From NCBI RefSeq assembly GCF_011752045.1, contig NZ_JAAKXW010000001.1, positions 806,001-870,000 on the forward strand: 64,000 nt of DNA. The letters are read 5' to 3'. The notes below the pieces were generated by a model. That model had not been told where the DNA came from, ran no database searches, and saw nothing but the letters and a program-made list of their open reading frames with translations. Shown here one piece after another: positions 34,386 to 45,194 of this stretch (its first letter is position 1; every line of letters begins with the position of its first letter). A program made the position numbers and the translations under genes. Origin of the DNA: Microbacterium hydrocarbonoxydans (GTDB taxonomy: Bacteria > Actinomycetota > Actinomycetes > Actinomycetales > Microbacteriaceae).

Positions 34386-37130
34386 TCACCGGGGGTCGAG
34401 CTCCGGCAGCACCACCCTCCGCGGGCCTTCGGCGCCGAACAGCGACCAGGCGCGCCCTGCGTGCGGATGCGCATACGGAGGCAGTTCGCGGACGCCGGCG
34501 AGCTGTCGCAGGTCTGCGGGGTTCTCCGCGCGCACGAGGATCTCTCCCTCCGCGCGCACCCTCTGCCAGAGGCTCCATTGGCGCTGCCACGACTCCGCCT
34601 CGCCGACGAGGATCGTCGGCACGCCGTCGCCGACGGCGGGGACGGCATCCGCGGAGACGTGACGCACGTCGCATTCCGGACGCGCGGCTGCGAGGAGCGG
34701 GATGACGGCGGACGCGGCCGCGCTCACGACGCCGGCGAGGGGCGCGCGCGGCGACCAGTGGTCGCGGCGCCGGTCCGGCTCATCGACCGCGGCCGTCGTC
34801 TCCGCGGCGACCCAGGCGAGCTGCGCCTCGTGCTCGCCGATGATCGCCCGTCCGGGAGGGCGCGCGCGATCGAAGGTGGCGGAGTCGCCGCCCGCCGCCA
34901 GGTGCTCGACCCGGCTCGGCATCCGCATCAGCACGCGGCGGGGCAGCGCATCGAGAAGACGACCGACGGGTCCGGTCGCGCGAGCCGCGGTGAAGACGAA
35001 TGTCGTCCCCTGGTGGCCGCGGAGAATCTGCTCCCAGCGCTGCGCGAGCTGCTGGGCGTGCTCGGCGGGGAGGTCGGCGAGCTGCGCGTCCAGGTCGTCG
35101 CACAGCACCAGGCGAGGCTCTGAACCTCGGCGGCCCGAGAGGGAGACGACAGCGTCCCATGCCGCCTCGGCGTCGTGCGGCACCCAGAGCGAATCCGGGC
35201 ACTGCGCTCGCAGCAGCCGGAGCACGGAGGTCCGTCCGGACCCTGGTGCGCCCAGCACGGCGATCCCGCGGTCGACGCCGACGTCCAGGAGGGCGAGCGG
35301 CTGCCGCTGCCGCTCGGGCTCGTCCGTCCGTCCGATCACGATCCTCCCCGCTGGGACGTCGGCATCGATCTCAGCGAGCGGCAGCATCGTCGGAAGCGCG
35401 GGGAGCCAGGGGCTCGGTGGAGGCTCCGCAGGGGCCTGGCGGAGACCGATCGCACGCAGATCGCCTGCACCTGTCAACGCCACCCGGGTCGCGATCGGCT
35501 CGGCGTCCTGCGGCCGGCGGACGAGGGCGAGTCCTCGCGAGGCGGATCCGCCCGGGATCTCGGACGCGGCATCCGTCCCGATGACGAGCCGGCTGTCCGC
35601 CGGGTCGCCGACGCGCAGGCTCACCCTGAGCGGGCAGTTCGCGGCGAGGGCCTCCCGGATCACGCCGGATGCACGCTGCGTCCCGATGATCAGGTGCATG
35701 CCGAGCGCACGTCCCCTCGCCGCGATGTCCGTGAACACCGCACCGAGGTCGGGGTGCTCCTGGAGCAGCGCCGCGAACTCGTCGACCACGATCACGAGCC
35801 GGGGCAGCCGCGCGTCCTGGACGTCGCGCACGCCGGCCGCCGCCAGCACCGCTTCCCTCCTGCGGAGCTCCGCGGTCAGGCTGGTCACGCCGCGGCGGGC
35901 GCCCGCGTCGTCGAGATCGGTGATCACCGCGGCCACCTGCGGCAGCCCGCGCAGCGGGTCGAACGCCGTGCCGCCCTTGAAGTCCGCGAGCACGAACGTG
36001 ACCCTGTCGGGACCGTGCGCCGACGCGATCGCGGTGACCCACGAGACGAGCAACTCGCTCTTCCCCGTTCCGGTGGTGCCCGTGACGATCGCGTGCGGCC
36101 CGTCGTCCACGATGTCGACGACGACGTCCCCGAGCAGGCTGCGACCGATCGCGGCGGGGAGCCCGTGACGCGACGGTGGCTGCGAGAGGTCGCTCAGCGC
36201 GACCAGATCAGGGAGCACGTCGAGTTCCTCCCCGCTCGCCGCCCAGGAGCCGGCGACGGCCGTCGCCTGCGCGGCGGAGACGCACTCCGCCGCCAGAGTC
36301 AGCATCCCGTGGGGCGTGCGCAGCCCGGCTCGACCGGGCTCTGCCAGTTCGAGCACCGTCGTGACGCCCTCCGGCACCTCGTCCGCCGCATCGACGATCC
36401 AGACGACGGCGTCGGCGGAAGGACGCGAGTCACCTCTCATCGCCAGTCCGAGCCGGAAGGCACCTCGACGTGCGGCGCGCGCGTGCGGAAGCTCGCCGAG
36501 ACTCCAGTCCGCGGCGCGATCGCCGACGAGGGCCAGCTGCCCCGCGCCGAAGCGCAGGCAGAGCTGGAGGACGAGCGCGCGGGCTGCGGCCCTGGCCGTC
36601 GGAGCGGGGCCCCGCAGACACACGCCGCCGCCGAGCGGGACGATCACGGGGGCGTCATCGAGGCGCGCGCAGCGCTCCTTGAAGGCACCGGCGCGGTCGC
36701 CCTCGCCGTTCGCGCGGATGCCGCTCGGCACCTCGCCGCGCCCCACGACCAGTTCGGTGTGTGCATCCGGGCTCTGCGATCCGCGCAGCGGGGGCTCCGC
36801 CAGGGCCGCCGCCGCATCCGGATGGCGGTGCCAGCGTCGCTCCCTCTCCTCCGCCTGATACCGGGCGAGCTGTCCCTCTGCTCTCGCCCACGCCGCCTCG
36901 CTCTCCGCCTGATCGTCTCTGCGCGCCCTGCGTCGCGACCGTGCGGCGTCGACGAGCGAGGCCGCGATCATGAGCGGGCCGAGGGCCGCGAAGCACAGCG
37001 CGTACAGCGACCCGGTGACGAGCCACAGCACGATCCCGGCGGCGACCGGGACGAGCGCGGCCACGAACGGCACGGGAGGACGCCGCGGCGGCGCAGGGTC
37101 GGCGGGAAGGGCGATCGACGGGGAGTCCAT
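34386..37130 (-). CDS. FtsK/SpoIIIE-family ATPase, EccC-like
   Basis: 914 residues. Two membrane helices lie near residues 20-60 (FVAALVPVAAGIVLWLVTG, SLYALCFAALGPLMIAASL). The central ATPase has Walker A GTTGTGKSE near residue 350 and Walker B LVIVVDEFAAL near 447, with the FtsK-type ADFKGGTAF and GTQRASGV. A second ATPase module keeps GAPGSGRTS near residue 625 but is degenerate. This is the layout of EccC/EssC, the type VII secretion motor, with fewer ATPase modules than mycobacterial EccC. No WXG100, EccB, EccD or EccE gene is nearby. It lies 58 bases downstream of a PP2C phosphatase gene. GTCGGCGGGAAGGGC with GAAGGG precedes the ATG at 37130. Confidence 0.82.
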   Translation of the reverse strand: MDSPSIALPADPAPPRRPPVPFVAALVPVAAGIVLWLVTGSLYALCFAALGPLMIAASLVDAARSRRRARRDDQAESEAAWARAEGQLARYQAEERERRWHRHPDAAAALAEPPLRGSQSPDAHTELVVGRGEVPSGIRANGEGDRAGAFKERCARLDDAPVIVPLGGGVCLRGPAPTARAAARALVLQLCLRFGAGQLALVGDRAADWSLGELPHARAARRGAFRLGLAMRGDSRPSADAVVWIVDAADEVPEGVTTVLELAEPGRAGLRTPHGMLTLAAECVSAAQATAVAGSWAASGEELDVLPDLVALSDLSQPPSRHGLPAAIGRSLLGDVVVDIVDDGPHAIVTGTTGTGKSELLVSWVTAIASAHGPDRVTFVLADFKGGTAFDPLRGLPQVAAVITDLDDAGARRGVTSLTAELRRREAVLAAAGVRDVQDARLPRLVIVVDEFAALLQEHPDLGAVFTDIAARGRALGMHLIIGTQRASGVIREALAANCPLRVSLRVGDPADSRLVIGTDAASEIPGGSASRGLALVRRPQDAEPIATRVALTGAGDLRAIGLRQAPAEPPPSPWLPALPTMLPLAEIDADVPAGRIVIGRTDEPERQRQPLALLDVGVDRGIAVLGAPGSGRTSVLRLLRAQCPDSLWVPHDAEAAWDAVVSLSGRRGSEPRLVLCDDLDAQLADLPAEHAQQLAQRWEQILRGHQGTTFVFTAARATGPVGRLLDALPRRVLMRMPSRVEHLAAGGDSATFDRARPPGRAIIGEHEAQLAWVAAETTAAVDEPDRRRDHWSPRAPLAGVVSAAASAVIPLLAAARPECDVRHVSADAVPAVGDGVPTILVGEAESWQRQWSLWQRVRAEGEILVRAENPADLRQLAGVRELPPYAHPHAGRAWSLFGAEGPRRVVLPELDPR

Positions 37131-37188
37131 GCCGTTCAGTCGACACCGTGGAGCGCTGCGATGGGCGCATTCCACAGGCCCGAGGTCG

Positions 37189-37986
37189 TTATGCGGTCGG
37201 TTCGGCCTCTGTGGAGGAGGGGTCTTCCGCCACCTGCACGACGACGATCGTCACGTTGTCCCGCCCGCCGTTCTCCAGCGCCGCGGCGAGCATCGCGTCG
37301 ACGGCGGCCGCCGGATCGTCGTGCTCGCGCAGGAAGTGCTGGATGCCGTAGTCCGTGAGCTCCTTGGTGAGACCGTCCGAGCAGATCACGAAGCGGTCGC
37401 CGGCGTGCACCTCGAAGCGCACGTAGTCGGGCGCGGTGAGCTCGCTGGCCCCGACGGCCCGCGTGATCACGTTGCTGTACGGGTGGCCCTCCGCCTCCTC
37501 GGGACTGATCTTGCCCGCGGTGATGAGCTCCTGCACCACGGAGTGGTCGGTGGTGACCTGCACGAGGCGGTCGTCGCGAAGCAGGTAGACCCGCGAGTCG
37601 CCGATGTTGAGCGAGACCCAGTGCGGCTCGTCGTCCTCGAACTCGAGGAAGACTCCGGTGAGAGTCGTGCCGGTGCCCTCGTCGGTGGTCTCCGGATGCT
37701 CGGAGATGTCATCGACGGCGGCCTGGAGCGCGGCCTCGATGGCACGGCGCTCCACCTGCCCCTCGGAGACGAGGGACTCCAGCCGGCGAACGGTGCTCTG
37801 GCTGGCGATCTCGCCCCCGGCATGGCCGCCCATCCCGTCGGCGACGACGAAGAGCGGGTACTCGGCGAAGAACGCGTCCTGGTTCGTCTCCCGGCGGCGG
37901 CCGACGTCGGTCACGCCCGCCCAGGAGAGCGTCAATCGCCGCCCATCGGCGGTGACGCTGTGCGTCTTCGTCGTCGTCTCAGCCAC
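37189..37986 (-). CDS. PP2C-type Ser/Thr protein phosphatase
   Basis: 265 residues. The metal-binding motifs of PPM/PP2C phosphatases are present in order: VTDVGRRRETNQDAFF, VADGMGGHAGGE, NIGDSRVYLLRD, CSDGLTKELTD and GGRDNVTIVVV. It should dephosphorylate targets of PknB-like kinases in the cytoplasm; no membrane helix is seen, unlike PstP. The GTG at 37986 has GGAGG seven bases upstream. It is the first gene of a pair with the EccC-like ATPase, which raises the possibility of phospho-regulation of that motor (inference). Confidence 0.92.
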   Translation of the reverse strand: MAETTTKTHSVTADGRRLTLSWAGVTDVGRRRETNQDAFFAEYPLFVVADGMGGHAGGEIASQSTVRRLESLVSEGQVERRAIEAALQAAVDDISEHPETTDEGTGTTLTGVFLEFEDDEPHWVSLNIGDSRVYLLRDDRLVQVTTDHSVVQELITAGKISPEEAEGHPYSNVITRAVGASELTAPDYVRFEVHAGDRFVICSDGLTKELTDYGIQHFLREHDDPAAAVDAMLAAALENGGRDNVTIVVVQVAEDPSSTEAEPTA

Positions 37987-38061
37987 GTGCTGCCTCCGGA
38001 ATGCCTGCGGCGATTCGGGGGGCCTCAGGATACACACACATCGTAGTGGACTCCCCCATGT

Positions 38062-39045
38062 TCACGTCCTCGCCCCGGGGTCTTCCGGGAGCGGGAACAG
38101 CTCGTCGATGATCGCCAGCTCGGCGGCATCCGGCCGCCAGGCCTCACCCGCCTCGGCGTTCGCCTCGACCTGCGCCGCCGACGTGGCGCCCGCGATCACG
38201 CTCGACACGACGGGGTTCGCGAGGAGCCAGCCGAAGGTCGCCTGGAGCATCGTGATGCCGCGCTCGTCGCAGAAGGCGCGGAACGCGTCGAGGGCGTCCC
38301 AGGGCGCCCCCTCCCACAGGTGCTGCCTGGTGGACATGATGCGGCTGGTCGCCGGCCCGCCGTCCCTGGTGAACTTGCCCGTCAGGAGGCCGTTGTGCAG
38401 GGGGAACCACGGGAAGAAGCCGAGTCCGTATCGCGCGACGGCCGGCAGGACCTCCCTCTCCGCAGCGCGGGCGAGGAGCGAATAGTGGTTCTGCGCCGAG
38501 ACGAACCGCCCGGTCGAGCGGGCGCGCGACGTGAACTCCGCCTCGGCGATCTGCCATCCCGTGAAGTTGGAGTGGCCGTAGTACCGGATCTTGCCCTCAC
38601 GGACCAGTTCGTCGAGAGCATCCGTCGTCTCGGCGATCGGGGTCTCCGGGTCGGGGAGGTGCAGCTGGTACAGGTCGATCCAGTCGGTGCGCAGGCGCCG
38701 CAGCGACTCCTCCACCGCTCGCCGCACATATCTCCGCGATCCGAGGCCCGCCGGGAAGTCGTACCCCATGTCGCGGGCGTGGCCGAACTTGGTGGCCAGC
38801 ACGACCCTGTCGCGTCGCCCTTCGAGCGCCTCCCCCATGAGGGTCTCGCTCGCGCCGGCGACCGCGCCGTAGATGTCGGCCGTGTCGAACAGGGTGATGC
38901 CGTTGGCGATGGCGGCGTCGATCACCTCGCGCGTCCCGGCCAGGGTCTCGGTCACCGTGCCCGCGCGGCCGAAGTTGTTGCATCCGAGTCCGGTGGGTGA
39001 GACGAGAAGACCCGAGGCGCCGACCCGGCGCTGCGACGTGAGCAT
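38062..39045 (-). CDS. Aldo/keto reductase
   Basis: 327 residues. The AKR catalytic tetrad regions are visible: LFDTADIYG (Asp, Tyr), LATKFG (Lys) and QLHLPDPE (His). YYGHSNFTGWQI and the late RIMSTRQHLWEG/QATFGWLLANP bind NADPH, as in the KCNAB/YajO-like group. It reduces aldehydes or ketones, and the natural substrate is not predictable. A TAACGT hexamer six bases before the ATG supports a leaderless message. It follows the DUF5684 gene on the same strand after a strong hairpin. Confidence 0.92.
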   Translation of the reverse strand: MLTSQRRVGASGLLVSPTGLGCNNFGRAGTVTETLAGTREVIDAAIANGITLFDTADIYGAVAGASETLMGEALEGRRDRVVLATKFGHARDMGYDFPAGLGSRRYVRRAVEESLRRLRTDWIDLYQLHLPDPETPIAETTDALDELVREGKIRYYGHSNFTGWQIAEAEFTSRARSTGRFVSAQNHYSLLARAAEREVLPAVARYGLGFFPWFPLHNGLLTGKFTRDGGPATSRIMSTRQHLWEGAPWDALDAFRAFCDERGITMLQATFGWLLANPVVSSVIAGATSAAQVEANAEAGEAWRPDAAELAIIDELFPLPEDPGART

Positions 39046-39051
39046 GTCTCC

Positions 39052-39057
39052 ACGTTA
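39052..39057 (-). promoter_or_regulatory. -10 hexamer, leaderless aldo/keto reductase mRNA
   Basis: TAACGT on the minus strand, six bases before the ATG at 39045. Confidence 0.35.
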
Positions 39058-39096
39058 GCGGTAGCGCAGCGCACGGTTCCGCGCGGCACAGCACTG

Positions 39097-39120
39097 AGCC
39101 CCCGACCGGAGTCGGGGGCT
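39097..39120 (-). terminator. Hairpin after the DUF5684 gene
   Basis: AGCCCCCGAC at 39097-39106 pairs perfectly with 39111-39120 across a CGGA loop, 13 bases after the stop at 39134. No T run follows on either strand. Confidence 0.65.
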
Positions 39121-39133
39121 CTGTGTCAGGACG

Positions 39134-39913
39134 TCACGCCGGAGGCTGCGTGGGGTCCGTCGGCGGGACCGGCGGGGCAGCGGGCGGAGCGGAGGGCGCT
39201 GCGGGCGGAGCCGCAGGCGGTGCCGGCGGGACCGAGGGCGCCGCAGGCGGTGCAGCCGGCGGTGCCGGAGGCGTCGCCGGCGGGTACGACGGTGCGGCGG
39301 CCGGGGCCGCCGGGGGCGCGTAGCCCTGCGGTGCCGGCGGCGCGTAGCCCTGGGGGGCGGGCGGGGCGTAGCCCTGCGGCGCCGCGCCATAGCCCGGTGC
39401 GACCGGGGCCTGCGGCTGGACGGGAACGCCGTCCCAGACCGTCTTGTCGGCGAGGAAGCCGTTGGCGGCCCACGGCGCCGGAGCGATGTTCGGGTTCCAG
39501 CGCGACTTGTCGAAGGCGTTGACGCCGAACCACACGATGCTCAGCAGGACGTAGAGGACGACCCAGACCGCATCCTTCTGGAGCTTGAGGCCGACCCGCC
39601 ACGCTGCGATGGCGGACAGGACGCCGAGAGCAAGCGAGAAGATGGCGCCGATCCCGATCCAGCTCAGCAGCAGTGCTCCACCGAGTGCGTACAGCACCAG
39701 CCAGGGGCTCAGATCGCCGAGCTTGAAGAAGATCATGAAGTTGTAGACGGGCACCCAGGCACGCCACTTTCCTTGAACGCCGGCCTTCTCGAAGATCTTC
39801 ATGAGGAAGAGCGAACCGAGAACGTATGCGGCGATCGCGAAGATGAAACTGAACACGAGCATGATGCCGAGGAAGGCGTATGCGCCTGACCCGTCGTCGT
39901 AGTAGTTGGGCAT
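39134..39913 (-). CDS. DUF5684-type membrane protein with Pro/Ala-rich tail
   Basis: 259 residues. The first half has about four membrane helices (YAFLGIMLVFSFIFAIAAYV, WLVLYALGGALLLSWIGIG) with the DUF5684-type loop KAGVQGKWRAWVPVYNFMIF between them. The second half is a disordered tail with three copies of APQGYAPP followed by PPAAPSVPPA-type repeats. The function is unknown; relatives are often found beside signal peptidase or envelope genes. The ATG at 39913 was chosen over one six codons upstream because GGAGGGG lies just before it. A hairpin terminates the unit. Confidence 0.8.
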   Translation of the reverse strand: MPNYYDDGSGAYAFLGIMLVFSFIFAIAAYVLGSLFLMKIFEKAGVQGKWRAWVPVYNFMIFFKLGDLSPWLVLYALGGALLLSWIGIGAIFSLALGVLSAIAAWRVGLKLQKDAVWVVLYVLLSIVWFGVNAFDKSRWNPNIAPAPWAANGFLADKTVWDGVPVQPQAPVAPGYGAAPQGYAPPAPQGYAPPAPQGYAPPAAPAAAPSYPPATPPAPPAAPPAAPSVPPAPPAAPPAAPSAPPAAPPVPPTDPTQPPA

Positions 39914-40032
39914 GATCCCCTCCGGATCCATTGGAGCTGACGCGCGGTCCGCGTCGCGTCACCCACCCTAGCGGGGTGTCAACGGCACCGGCAACGACAC
40001 ACGCGGGCAGGACCACCCATGCGTCACGGCGC

Positions 40033-40779
40033 TCATTCGGCGACGACGAGCTCCAGCATCCCGGGCTCTCCCCCGTCGCGCAGGACGATGCCGCGGCGCT
40101 CCGCCCACGTCCGCAGAGTGCGGGCGGAGCCGATCCGCGGGCGGTCCTCGGCCAGCGCACGCACGAGTTGACCCTTGGACTTCTTGTTGAAGTGGTTGAG
40201 TGCCCTGCCCTGCGCGGTGACGACACGCACGTAGGCCGAAGGGACGGATGCCGGCACCGGGCCGAGGGCGACGTACGCCTCGCTGCGAAGGTCGAGGACG
40301 AACGGCGGAGCCGCCTCCGCGATCGCCGCGGTCGTCGGCTGCGCCCAATGACGCCGCAGCGCGGCGACGCCGGGGAGCGAGGTCCCGGCCGCGAGACGGT
40401 ACACCGGGATCTCGTCGAGCGCGCCGACGGGCCCGAACGGCGCGGAGTGTATCCACGCGTGTGCGCCGAGCCACCGCCGTGAGGCCGCGGACAGGCTCGA
40501 CGCATCGAGGGCGTCGAAGAGCACGCCCGTGTAGCGGTCCACCGCAGGCATCGTGACCGCCGTGTGCAGCATCCGGTTGTGCGCCACGTCCCCGGCCTGC
40601 TTCGCGCTGAGCTTGAGGACGCGCCGCGACGCCTCCTCATCGGCGGCGAGGTCGACGAGCGCGTCGAGCACCTCACGGCGCTGGGCGTGCAGACCCGGGA
40701 GAGCCAGGCTCTCCAGGTCGAGGGGACGCCCCGCTCCCCCCTCGCGCTTGGTCTCGGACGGCGGCAGCAGGATCTTCAT
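40033..40779 (-). CDS. yaaA: YaaA family protein (DUF328, peroxide stress)
   Basis: 248 residues, the usual size. MKILLPPSETKREGG is the hallmark N-terminus, and the C-terminal half holds VTAQGRALNHFNKKSKGQLVRAL, quoted as the K-S-K-G core region. In E. coli YaaA lowers free iron and limits Fenton damage during peroxide stress, and the family binds DNA in some species; the exact reaction is unsettled. GAGG lies before the ATG at 40779. It lies downstream of the ATP synthase operon but past a strong hairpin, so it is probably separate. Confidence 0.9.
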   Translation of the reverse strand: MKILLPPSETKREGGAGRPLDLESLALPGLHAQRREVLDALVDLAADEEASRRVLKLSAKQAGDVAHNRMLHTAVTMPAVDRYTGVLFDALDASSLSAASRRWLGAHAWIHSAPFGPVGALDEIPVYRLAAGTSLPGVAALRRHWAQPTTAAIAEAAPPFVLDLRSEAYVALGPVPASVPSAYVRVVTAQGRALNHFNKKSKGQLVRALAEDRPRIGSARTLRTWAERRGIVLRDGGEPGMLELVVAE

Positions 40780-40796
40780 GTGACCTCGGTGGAACG

Positions 40797-40838
40797 CCGA
40801 AGCGCAAGGCGCCCGATTCACGGGGCCTTGCGCTTCGG
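40797..40838 (-). terminator. Terminator hairpin of the ATP synthase operon
   Basis: CCGAAGCGCAAGGC at 40797-40810 pairs perfectly (14 bp) with 40825-40838, 11 bases after the atpC stop. The loop can extend the stem partly (CCC with GGG). Confidence 0.7.
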
Positions 40839-40849
40839 GATGAGTTGAA

Positions 40850-41110
40850 TCAGGCGATGAGTGCCGCGTTGCCCGCCACGATGGTCAGGACGTCGCCCTC
40901 CATGGAGAGGAAGCCGTCCTGAGCGTTCGCGAGCACCTTGGTGCCATCCGTCTGGGTGATCCGGACCTGACCCTCGGCGAGGATCGCCAGCACCGGCTCG
41001 TGGCCGGTCATGAAGCCGATCTCACCCTCGACGGTCTTGGCGACCACGAGGCTCGCCTCTCCCGTCCAGACCTCCGCGTCGGCGGAGACGAGGCTGACGT
41101 GCAGCGCCAT
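40850..41110 (-). CDS. atpC: ATP synthase epsilon subunit
   Basis: 86 residues. The N-terminal beta-sandwich is intact (LHVSLVSADAEVWTGEASLV, GEIGFMTGHEPVLAIL), which binds gamma and the c-ring. The C-terminal two-helix domain found in E. coli epsilon (about 139 residues), which inhibits ATP hydrolysis, is absent: the protein ends IVAGNAALIA at the end of the sandwich. It is the last gene of the operon, two bases after atpD, and is followed by a hairpin. Confidence 0.95.
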   Translation of the reverse strand: MALHVSLVSADAEVWTGEASLVVAKTVEGEIGFMTGHEPVLAILAEGQVRITQTDGTKVLANAQDGFLSMEGDVLTIVAGNAALIA

Positions 41111-41112
41111 GG

Positions 41113-42588
<1,476 letters not shown>

Positions 42589-43488
42589 CTATTTGCTCGA
42601 CGAGAGGGCGTCGGCGCCGCCGACGATCTCTGCGATCTGCTGCGTGATCTCCGCCTGACGCGCGTTGTTGCGCAGGCGGGTGTAGTCGGTGATGAGCTTG
42701 TCGGCGTTGTCGCTGGCCGACTTCATCGCCTTCTGCGTCGCGGCCTGCTTGGCGGCGGACGACTGCAGGAGGGCGTTGAAGACGCGGCTCTGGATGTACA
42801 CCGGCAGGATCGCGTCGAGAACGGTCTCGGCATCCGGCTCGAACTCGTAGAGCGGGTAGACGGTGCTGCCCGCCTCCGAGTCGTCGGCCTCCGCGATCTC
42901 CAGCGGAAGCAGGCGCACGGACTCCGGCTCCTGCGTCATCATGCTGACGAAACGGTTGTACACGAGGGTGATCTCGTCGACGCCGCCGGCGTCGCCGCCT
43001 CGGGAGAAGGCCTCGAGCAGCGTGGCCGAGATCTCCTCCGCGGTGTGGAACGACGGGGTGTCGGTGTCGCCGGTCCACTCCGCGGCGGCCTCGAGGCGCC
43101 GGAACTGGAAGTATCCGACGGCCTTGCGGCCGATCAGGTAGAACACCGGCTCCTTGCCCTGCTCGCGCAGCAGCTCAGCCACCTCGAGACCCTCACGGAG
43201 GATCTGCGAGTTGAAGGCGCCTGCGAGACCGCGGTCCGAGGAGAAGATCACGACCGCGGAGCGGCGGATGTTCTCGGGCTCGCGAGTGAGCGGGTGGTCG
43301 ACATTGGAGTGCGTCGCGACGGCCGACACGGCCCTCGTCACGGCCCGCGCGAAGGGGCTGGACGCCTTGACGCGTGCCATCGCCTTCTGGATGCGCGAAG
43401 CCGCGATGAGTTCCATCGCCTTCGTGATCTTCTTGGTCGTCTGAGCAGAAGAGATCTTCTGCTTGTAGACCCTGAGTTGAGCGCCCAT
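42589..43488 (-). CDS. atpG: ATP synthase gamma subunit
   Basis: 299 residues. This is the central stalk of F1. The N-terminal helix starts [20 protein letters not shown], and the C-terminal helix ends [20 protein letters not shown], the two parts of the coiled coil that turns inside the alpha-beta ring. A Rossmann-like middle ([15 protein letters not shown]) lies between. It lies 17 bases after atpA and 21 before atpD. No extra insertion loop of the mycobacterial type is obvious. Confidence 0.98.
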   Translation of the reverse strand: MGAQLRVYKQKISSAQTTKKITKAMELIAASRIQKAMARVKASSPFARAVTRAVSAVATHSNVDHPLTREPENIRRSAVVIFSSDRGLAGAFNSQILREGLEVAELLREQGKEPVFYLIGRKAVGYFQFRRLEAAAEWTGDTDTPSFHTAEEISATLLEAFSRGGDAGGVDEITLVYNRFVSMMTQEPESVRLLPLEIAEADDSEAGSTVYPLYEFEPDAETVLDAILPVYIQSRVFNALLQSSAAKQAATQKAMKSASDNADKLITDYTRLRNNARQAEITQQIAEIVGGADALSSSK

Positions 43489-43505
43489 GAATCAGTACCT
43501 CACGC

Positions 43506-45146
43506 TTACGCGCGACGACCCTTGACGATCTTCTCCTGGTTGACGTCCTCAGCCTCGGCTGCGGCGTGCTCCTCGTGACCAGGGGCGCCGATGGCGTGGC
43601 CCTTGCCGCCCTGGAACTCCAGGATGAAGGCGTCCGTCTGCTTGTCCAGCTCGGCGACCGTGTCGTCGTCGAGGACGTTGGTCTCGCGCAGCGTGTCCAG
43701 GACCTTGGTGTTGCGGCGCAGGTAGTCGAGCAGCTCGCGCTCGAAGCGCAGCACGTCCTCGACCTCGATCGTGTCGAGCTTGCCGTTGGTGCCGGCCCAG
43801 ATCGAGACGACCTGCTCCTCGACGGGGTACGGCGAGTACTGCGGCTGCTTGAGCAGCTCGGTCAGGCGCGCACCACGGGAGAGCTGACGACGCGAGGCGG
43901 CGTCGAGGTCGGAGGCGAACATCGCGAAGGCCTCGAGCGAGCGGTACTGCGCGAGCTCGAGCTTCAGCGTTCCGGAGACCTTCTTGATCGACTTGACCTG
44001 CGCGTCACCACCGACTCGGGAGACGGAGATACCCACGTCGACCGCCGGACGCTGGTTGGCGTTGAAGAGGTCGGACTGGAGGAAGATCTGGCCGTCGGTG
44101 ATCGAGATCACGTTGGTCGGGATGTACGCCGAGACGTCGTTCGCCTTGGTCTCGATGATCGGGAGACCCGTCATGGAACCGGCGCCGAGCTCGTCGGACA
44201 GCTTCGCGCAGCGCTCGAGCAGACGCGAGTGCAGGTAGAAGACGTCACCCGGGTACGCCTCGCGGCCCGGCGGGCGGCGCAGCAGGAGGGACACGGCACG
44301 GTAGGCCTCGGCCTGCTTCGACAGGTCGTCGAAGATGATGAGGACGTGCTTGCCGCCGTACATCCAGTGCTGGCCGATGGCCGAGCCGGTGTAGGGGGCG
44401 AGGTACTTGAAGCCCGCGGGGTCGGATGCCGGTGCGGCCACGATCGTGGTGTACTCCAGGGCGCCGGCCTCTTCCAGCGCGCCCTTGACGGAGGCGATGG
44501 TCGAGCCCTTCTGGCCGATCGCGACGTAGATGCAGCGCACCTGCTTGTTGACGTCGCCGGACTCCCAGTTGGCCTTCTGGTTGATGATCGTGTCGATCGC
44601 GATCGCCGTCTTGCCGGTCTGGCGGTCGCCGATGATCAGCTGACGCTGGCCGCGGCCGACGGGGATCATCGCGTCGATGGCCTTGATGCCGGTCTGCATC
44701 GGCTCGTGCACCGACTTGCGCTGCATGACGCCAGGCGCCTGCAGCTCGAGCTCGCGGGAGCTCTCCGTCGCGATGGCGCCGAGGCCGTCGATCGGGTTGC
44801 CGAGCGGGTCGACGACGCGGCCGAGGTAGCCGTCGCCGACGGGGACCGAGAGGACCTCACCGGTGCGGGTGACCTCCTGGCCGGCCTCGATGCCGGTGAA
44901 GTCGCCGAGGACGACGACGCCGATCTCATGCTCGTCGAGGTTCAGGGCGAGGCCCTTGGTGCCGTCGGCGAAGGTCACGAGCTCGTTCGCCATGACGCCG
45001 GGCAGTCCCTCGACGTGCGCGATGCCATCAGCGGCGTCGATGACGGTGCCGACCTCGGTCGCCGCGGCCCCGGTGGGCTCGTAGGCGGCGGCGAAGTCCT
45101 TCAGCGCGTCACGGATGACGTCGGGGCTGATCGATAGTTCTGCCAT
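43506..45146 (-). CDS. atpA: ATP synthase alpha subunit
   Basis: 546 residues. This is the non-catalytic nucleotide-binding F1 subunit. Order: beta-barrel start ([20 protein letters not shown]), P-loop [13 protein letters not shown] near residue 175, [19 protein letters not shown], and the [20 protein letters not shown] region. The C-terminus runs some 30 residues past the usual end ([20 protein letters not shown]), an acidic tail common in actinobacterial alpha subunits. It follows atpH with a 48-base gap. Confidence 0.99.
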   Translation of the reverse strand: MAELSISPDVIRDALKDFAAAYEPTGAAATEVGTVIDAADGIAHVEGLPGVMANELVTFADGTKGLALNLDEHEIGVVVLGDFTGIEAGQEVTRTGEVLSVPVGDGYLGRVVDPLGNPIDGLGAIATESSRELELQAPGVMQRKSVHEPMQTGIKAIDAMIPVGRGQRQLIIGDRQTGKTAIAIDTIINQKANWESGDVNKQVRCIYVAIGQKGSTIASVKGALEEAGALEYTTIVAAPASDPAGFKYLAPYTGSAIGQHWMYGGKHVLIIFDDLSKQAEAYRAVSLLLRRPPGREAYPGDVFYLHSRLLERCAKLSDELGAGSMTGLPIIETKANDVSAYIPTNVISITDGQIFLQSDLFNANQRPAVDVGISVSRVGGDAQVKSIKKVSGTLKLELAQYRSLEAFAMFASDLDAASRRQLSRGARLTELLKQPQYSPYPVEEQVVSIWAGTNGKLDTIEVEDVLRFERELLDYLRRNTKVLDTLRETNVLDDDTVAELDKQTDAFILEFQGGKGHAIGAPGHEEHAAAEAEDVNQEKIVKGRRA

Positions 45147-45194
45147 TGTCTTCCCTTTGTATCTGGGTGCGCGGTTCCCCGCGCGAAGTTCGAG

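Noticed and set aside
34386..37130. Chromosome-partitioning FtsK
   Set aside because: It lacks the four-helix membrane domain and the gamma DNA-recognition domain; two ATPase modules with two membrane helices match EccC-type proteins better.
35175..37358. Plus-strand frame opposite the EccC-like gene
   Set aside because: Antisense shadow; the minus strand has intact Walker motifs.
39134..39520. Pro/Ala repeat region as a CRISPR-like or mobile repeat
   Set aside because: The repeats are in-frame codons of a disordered protein tail, short and imperfect.
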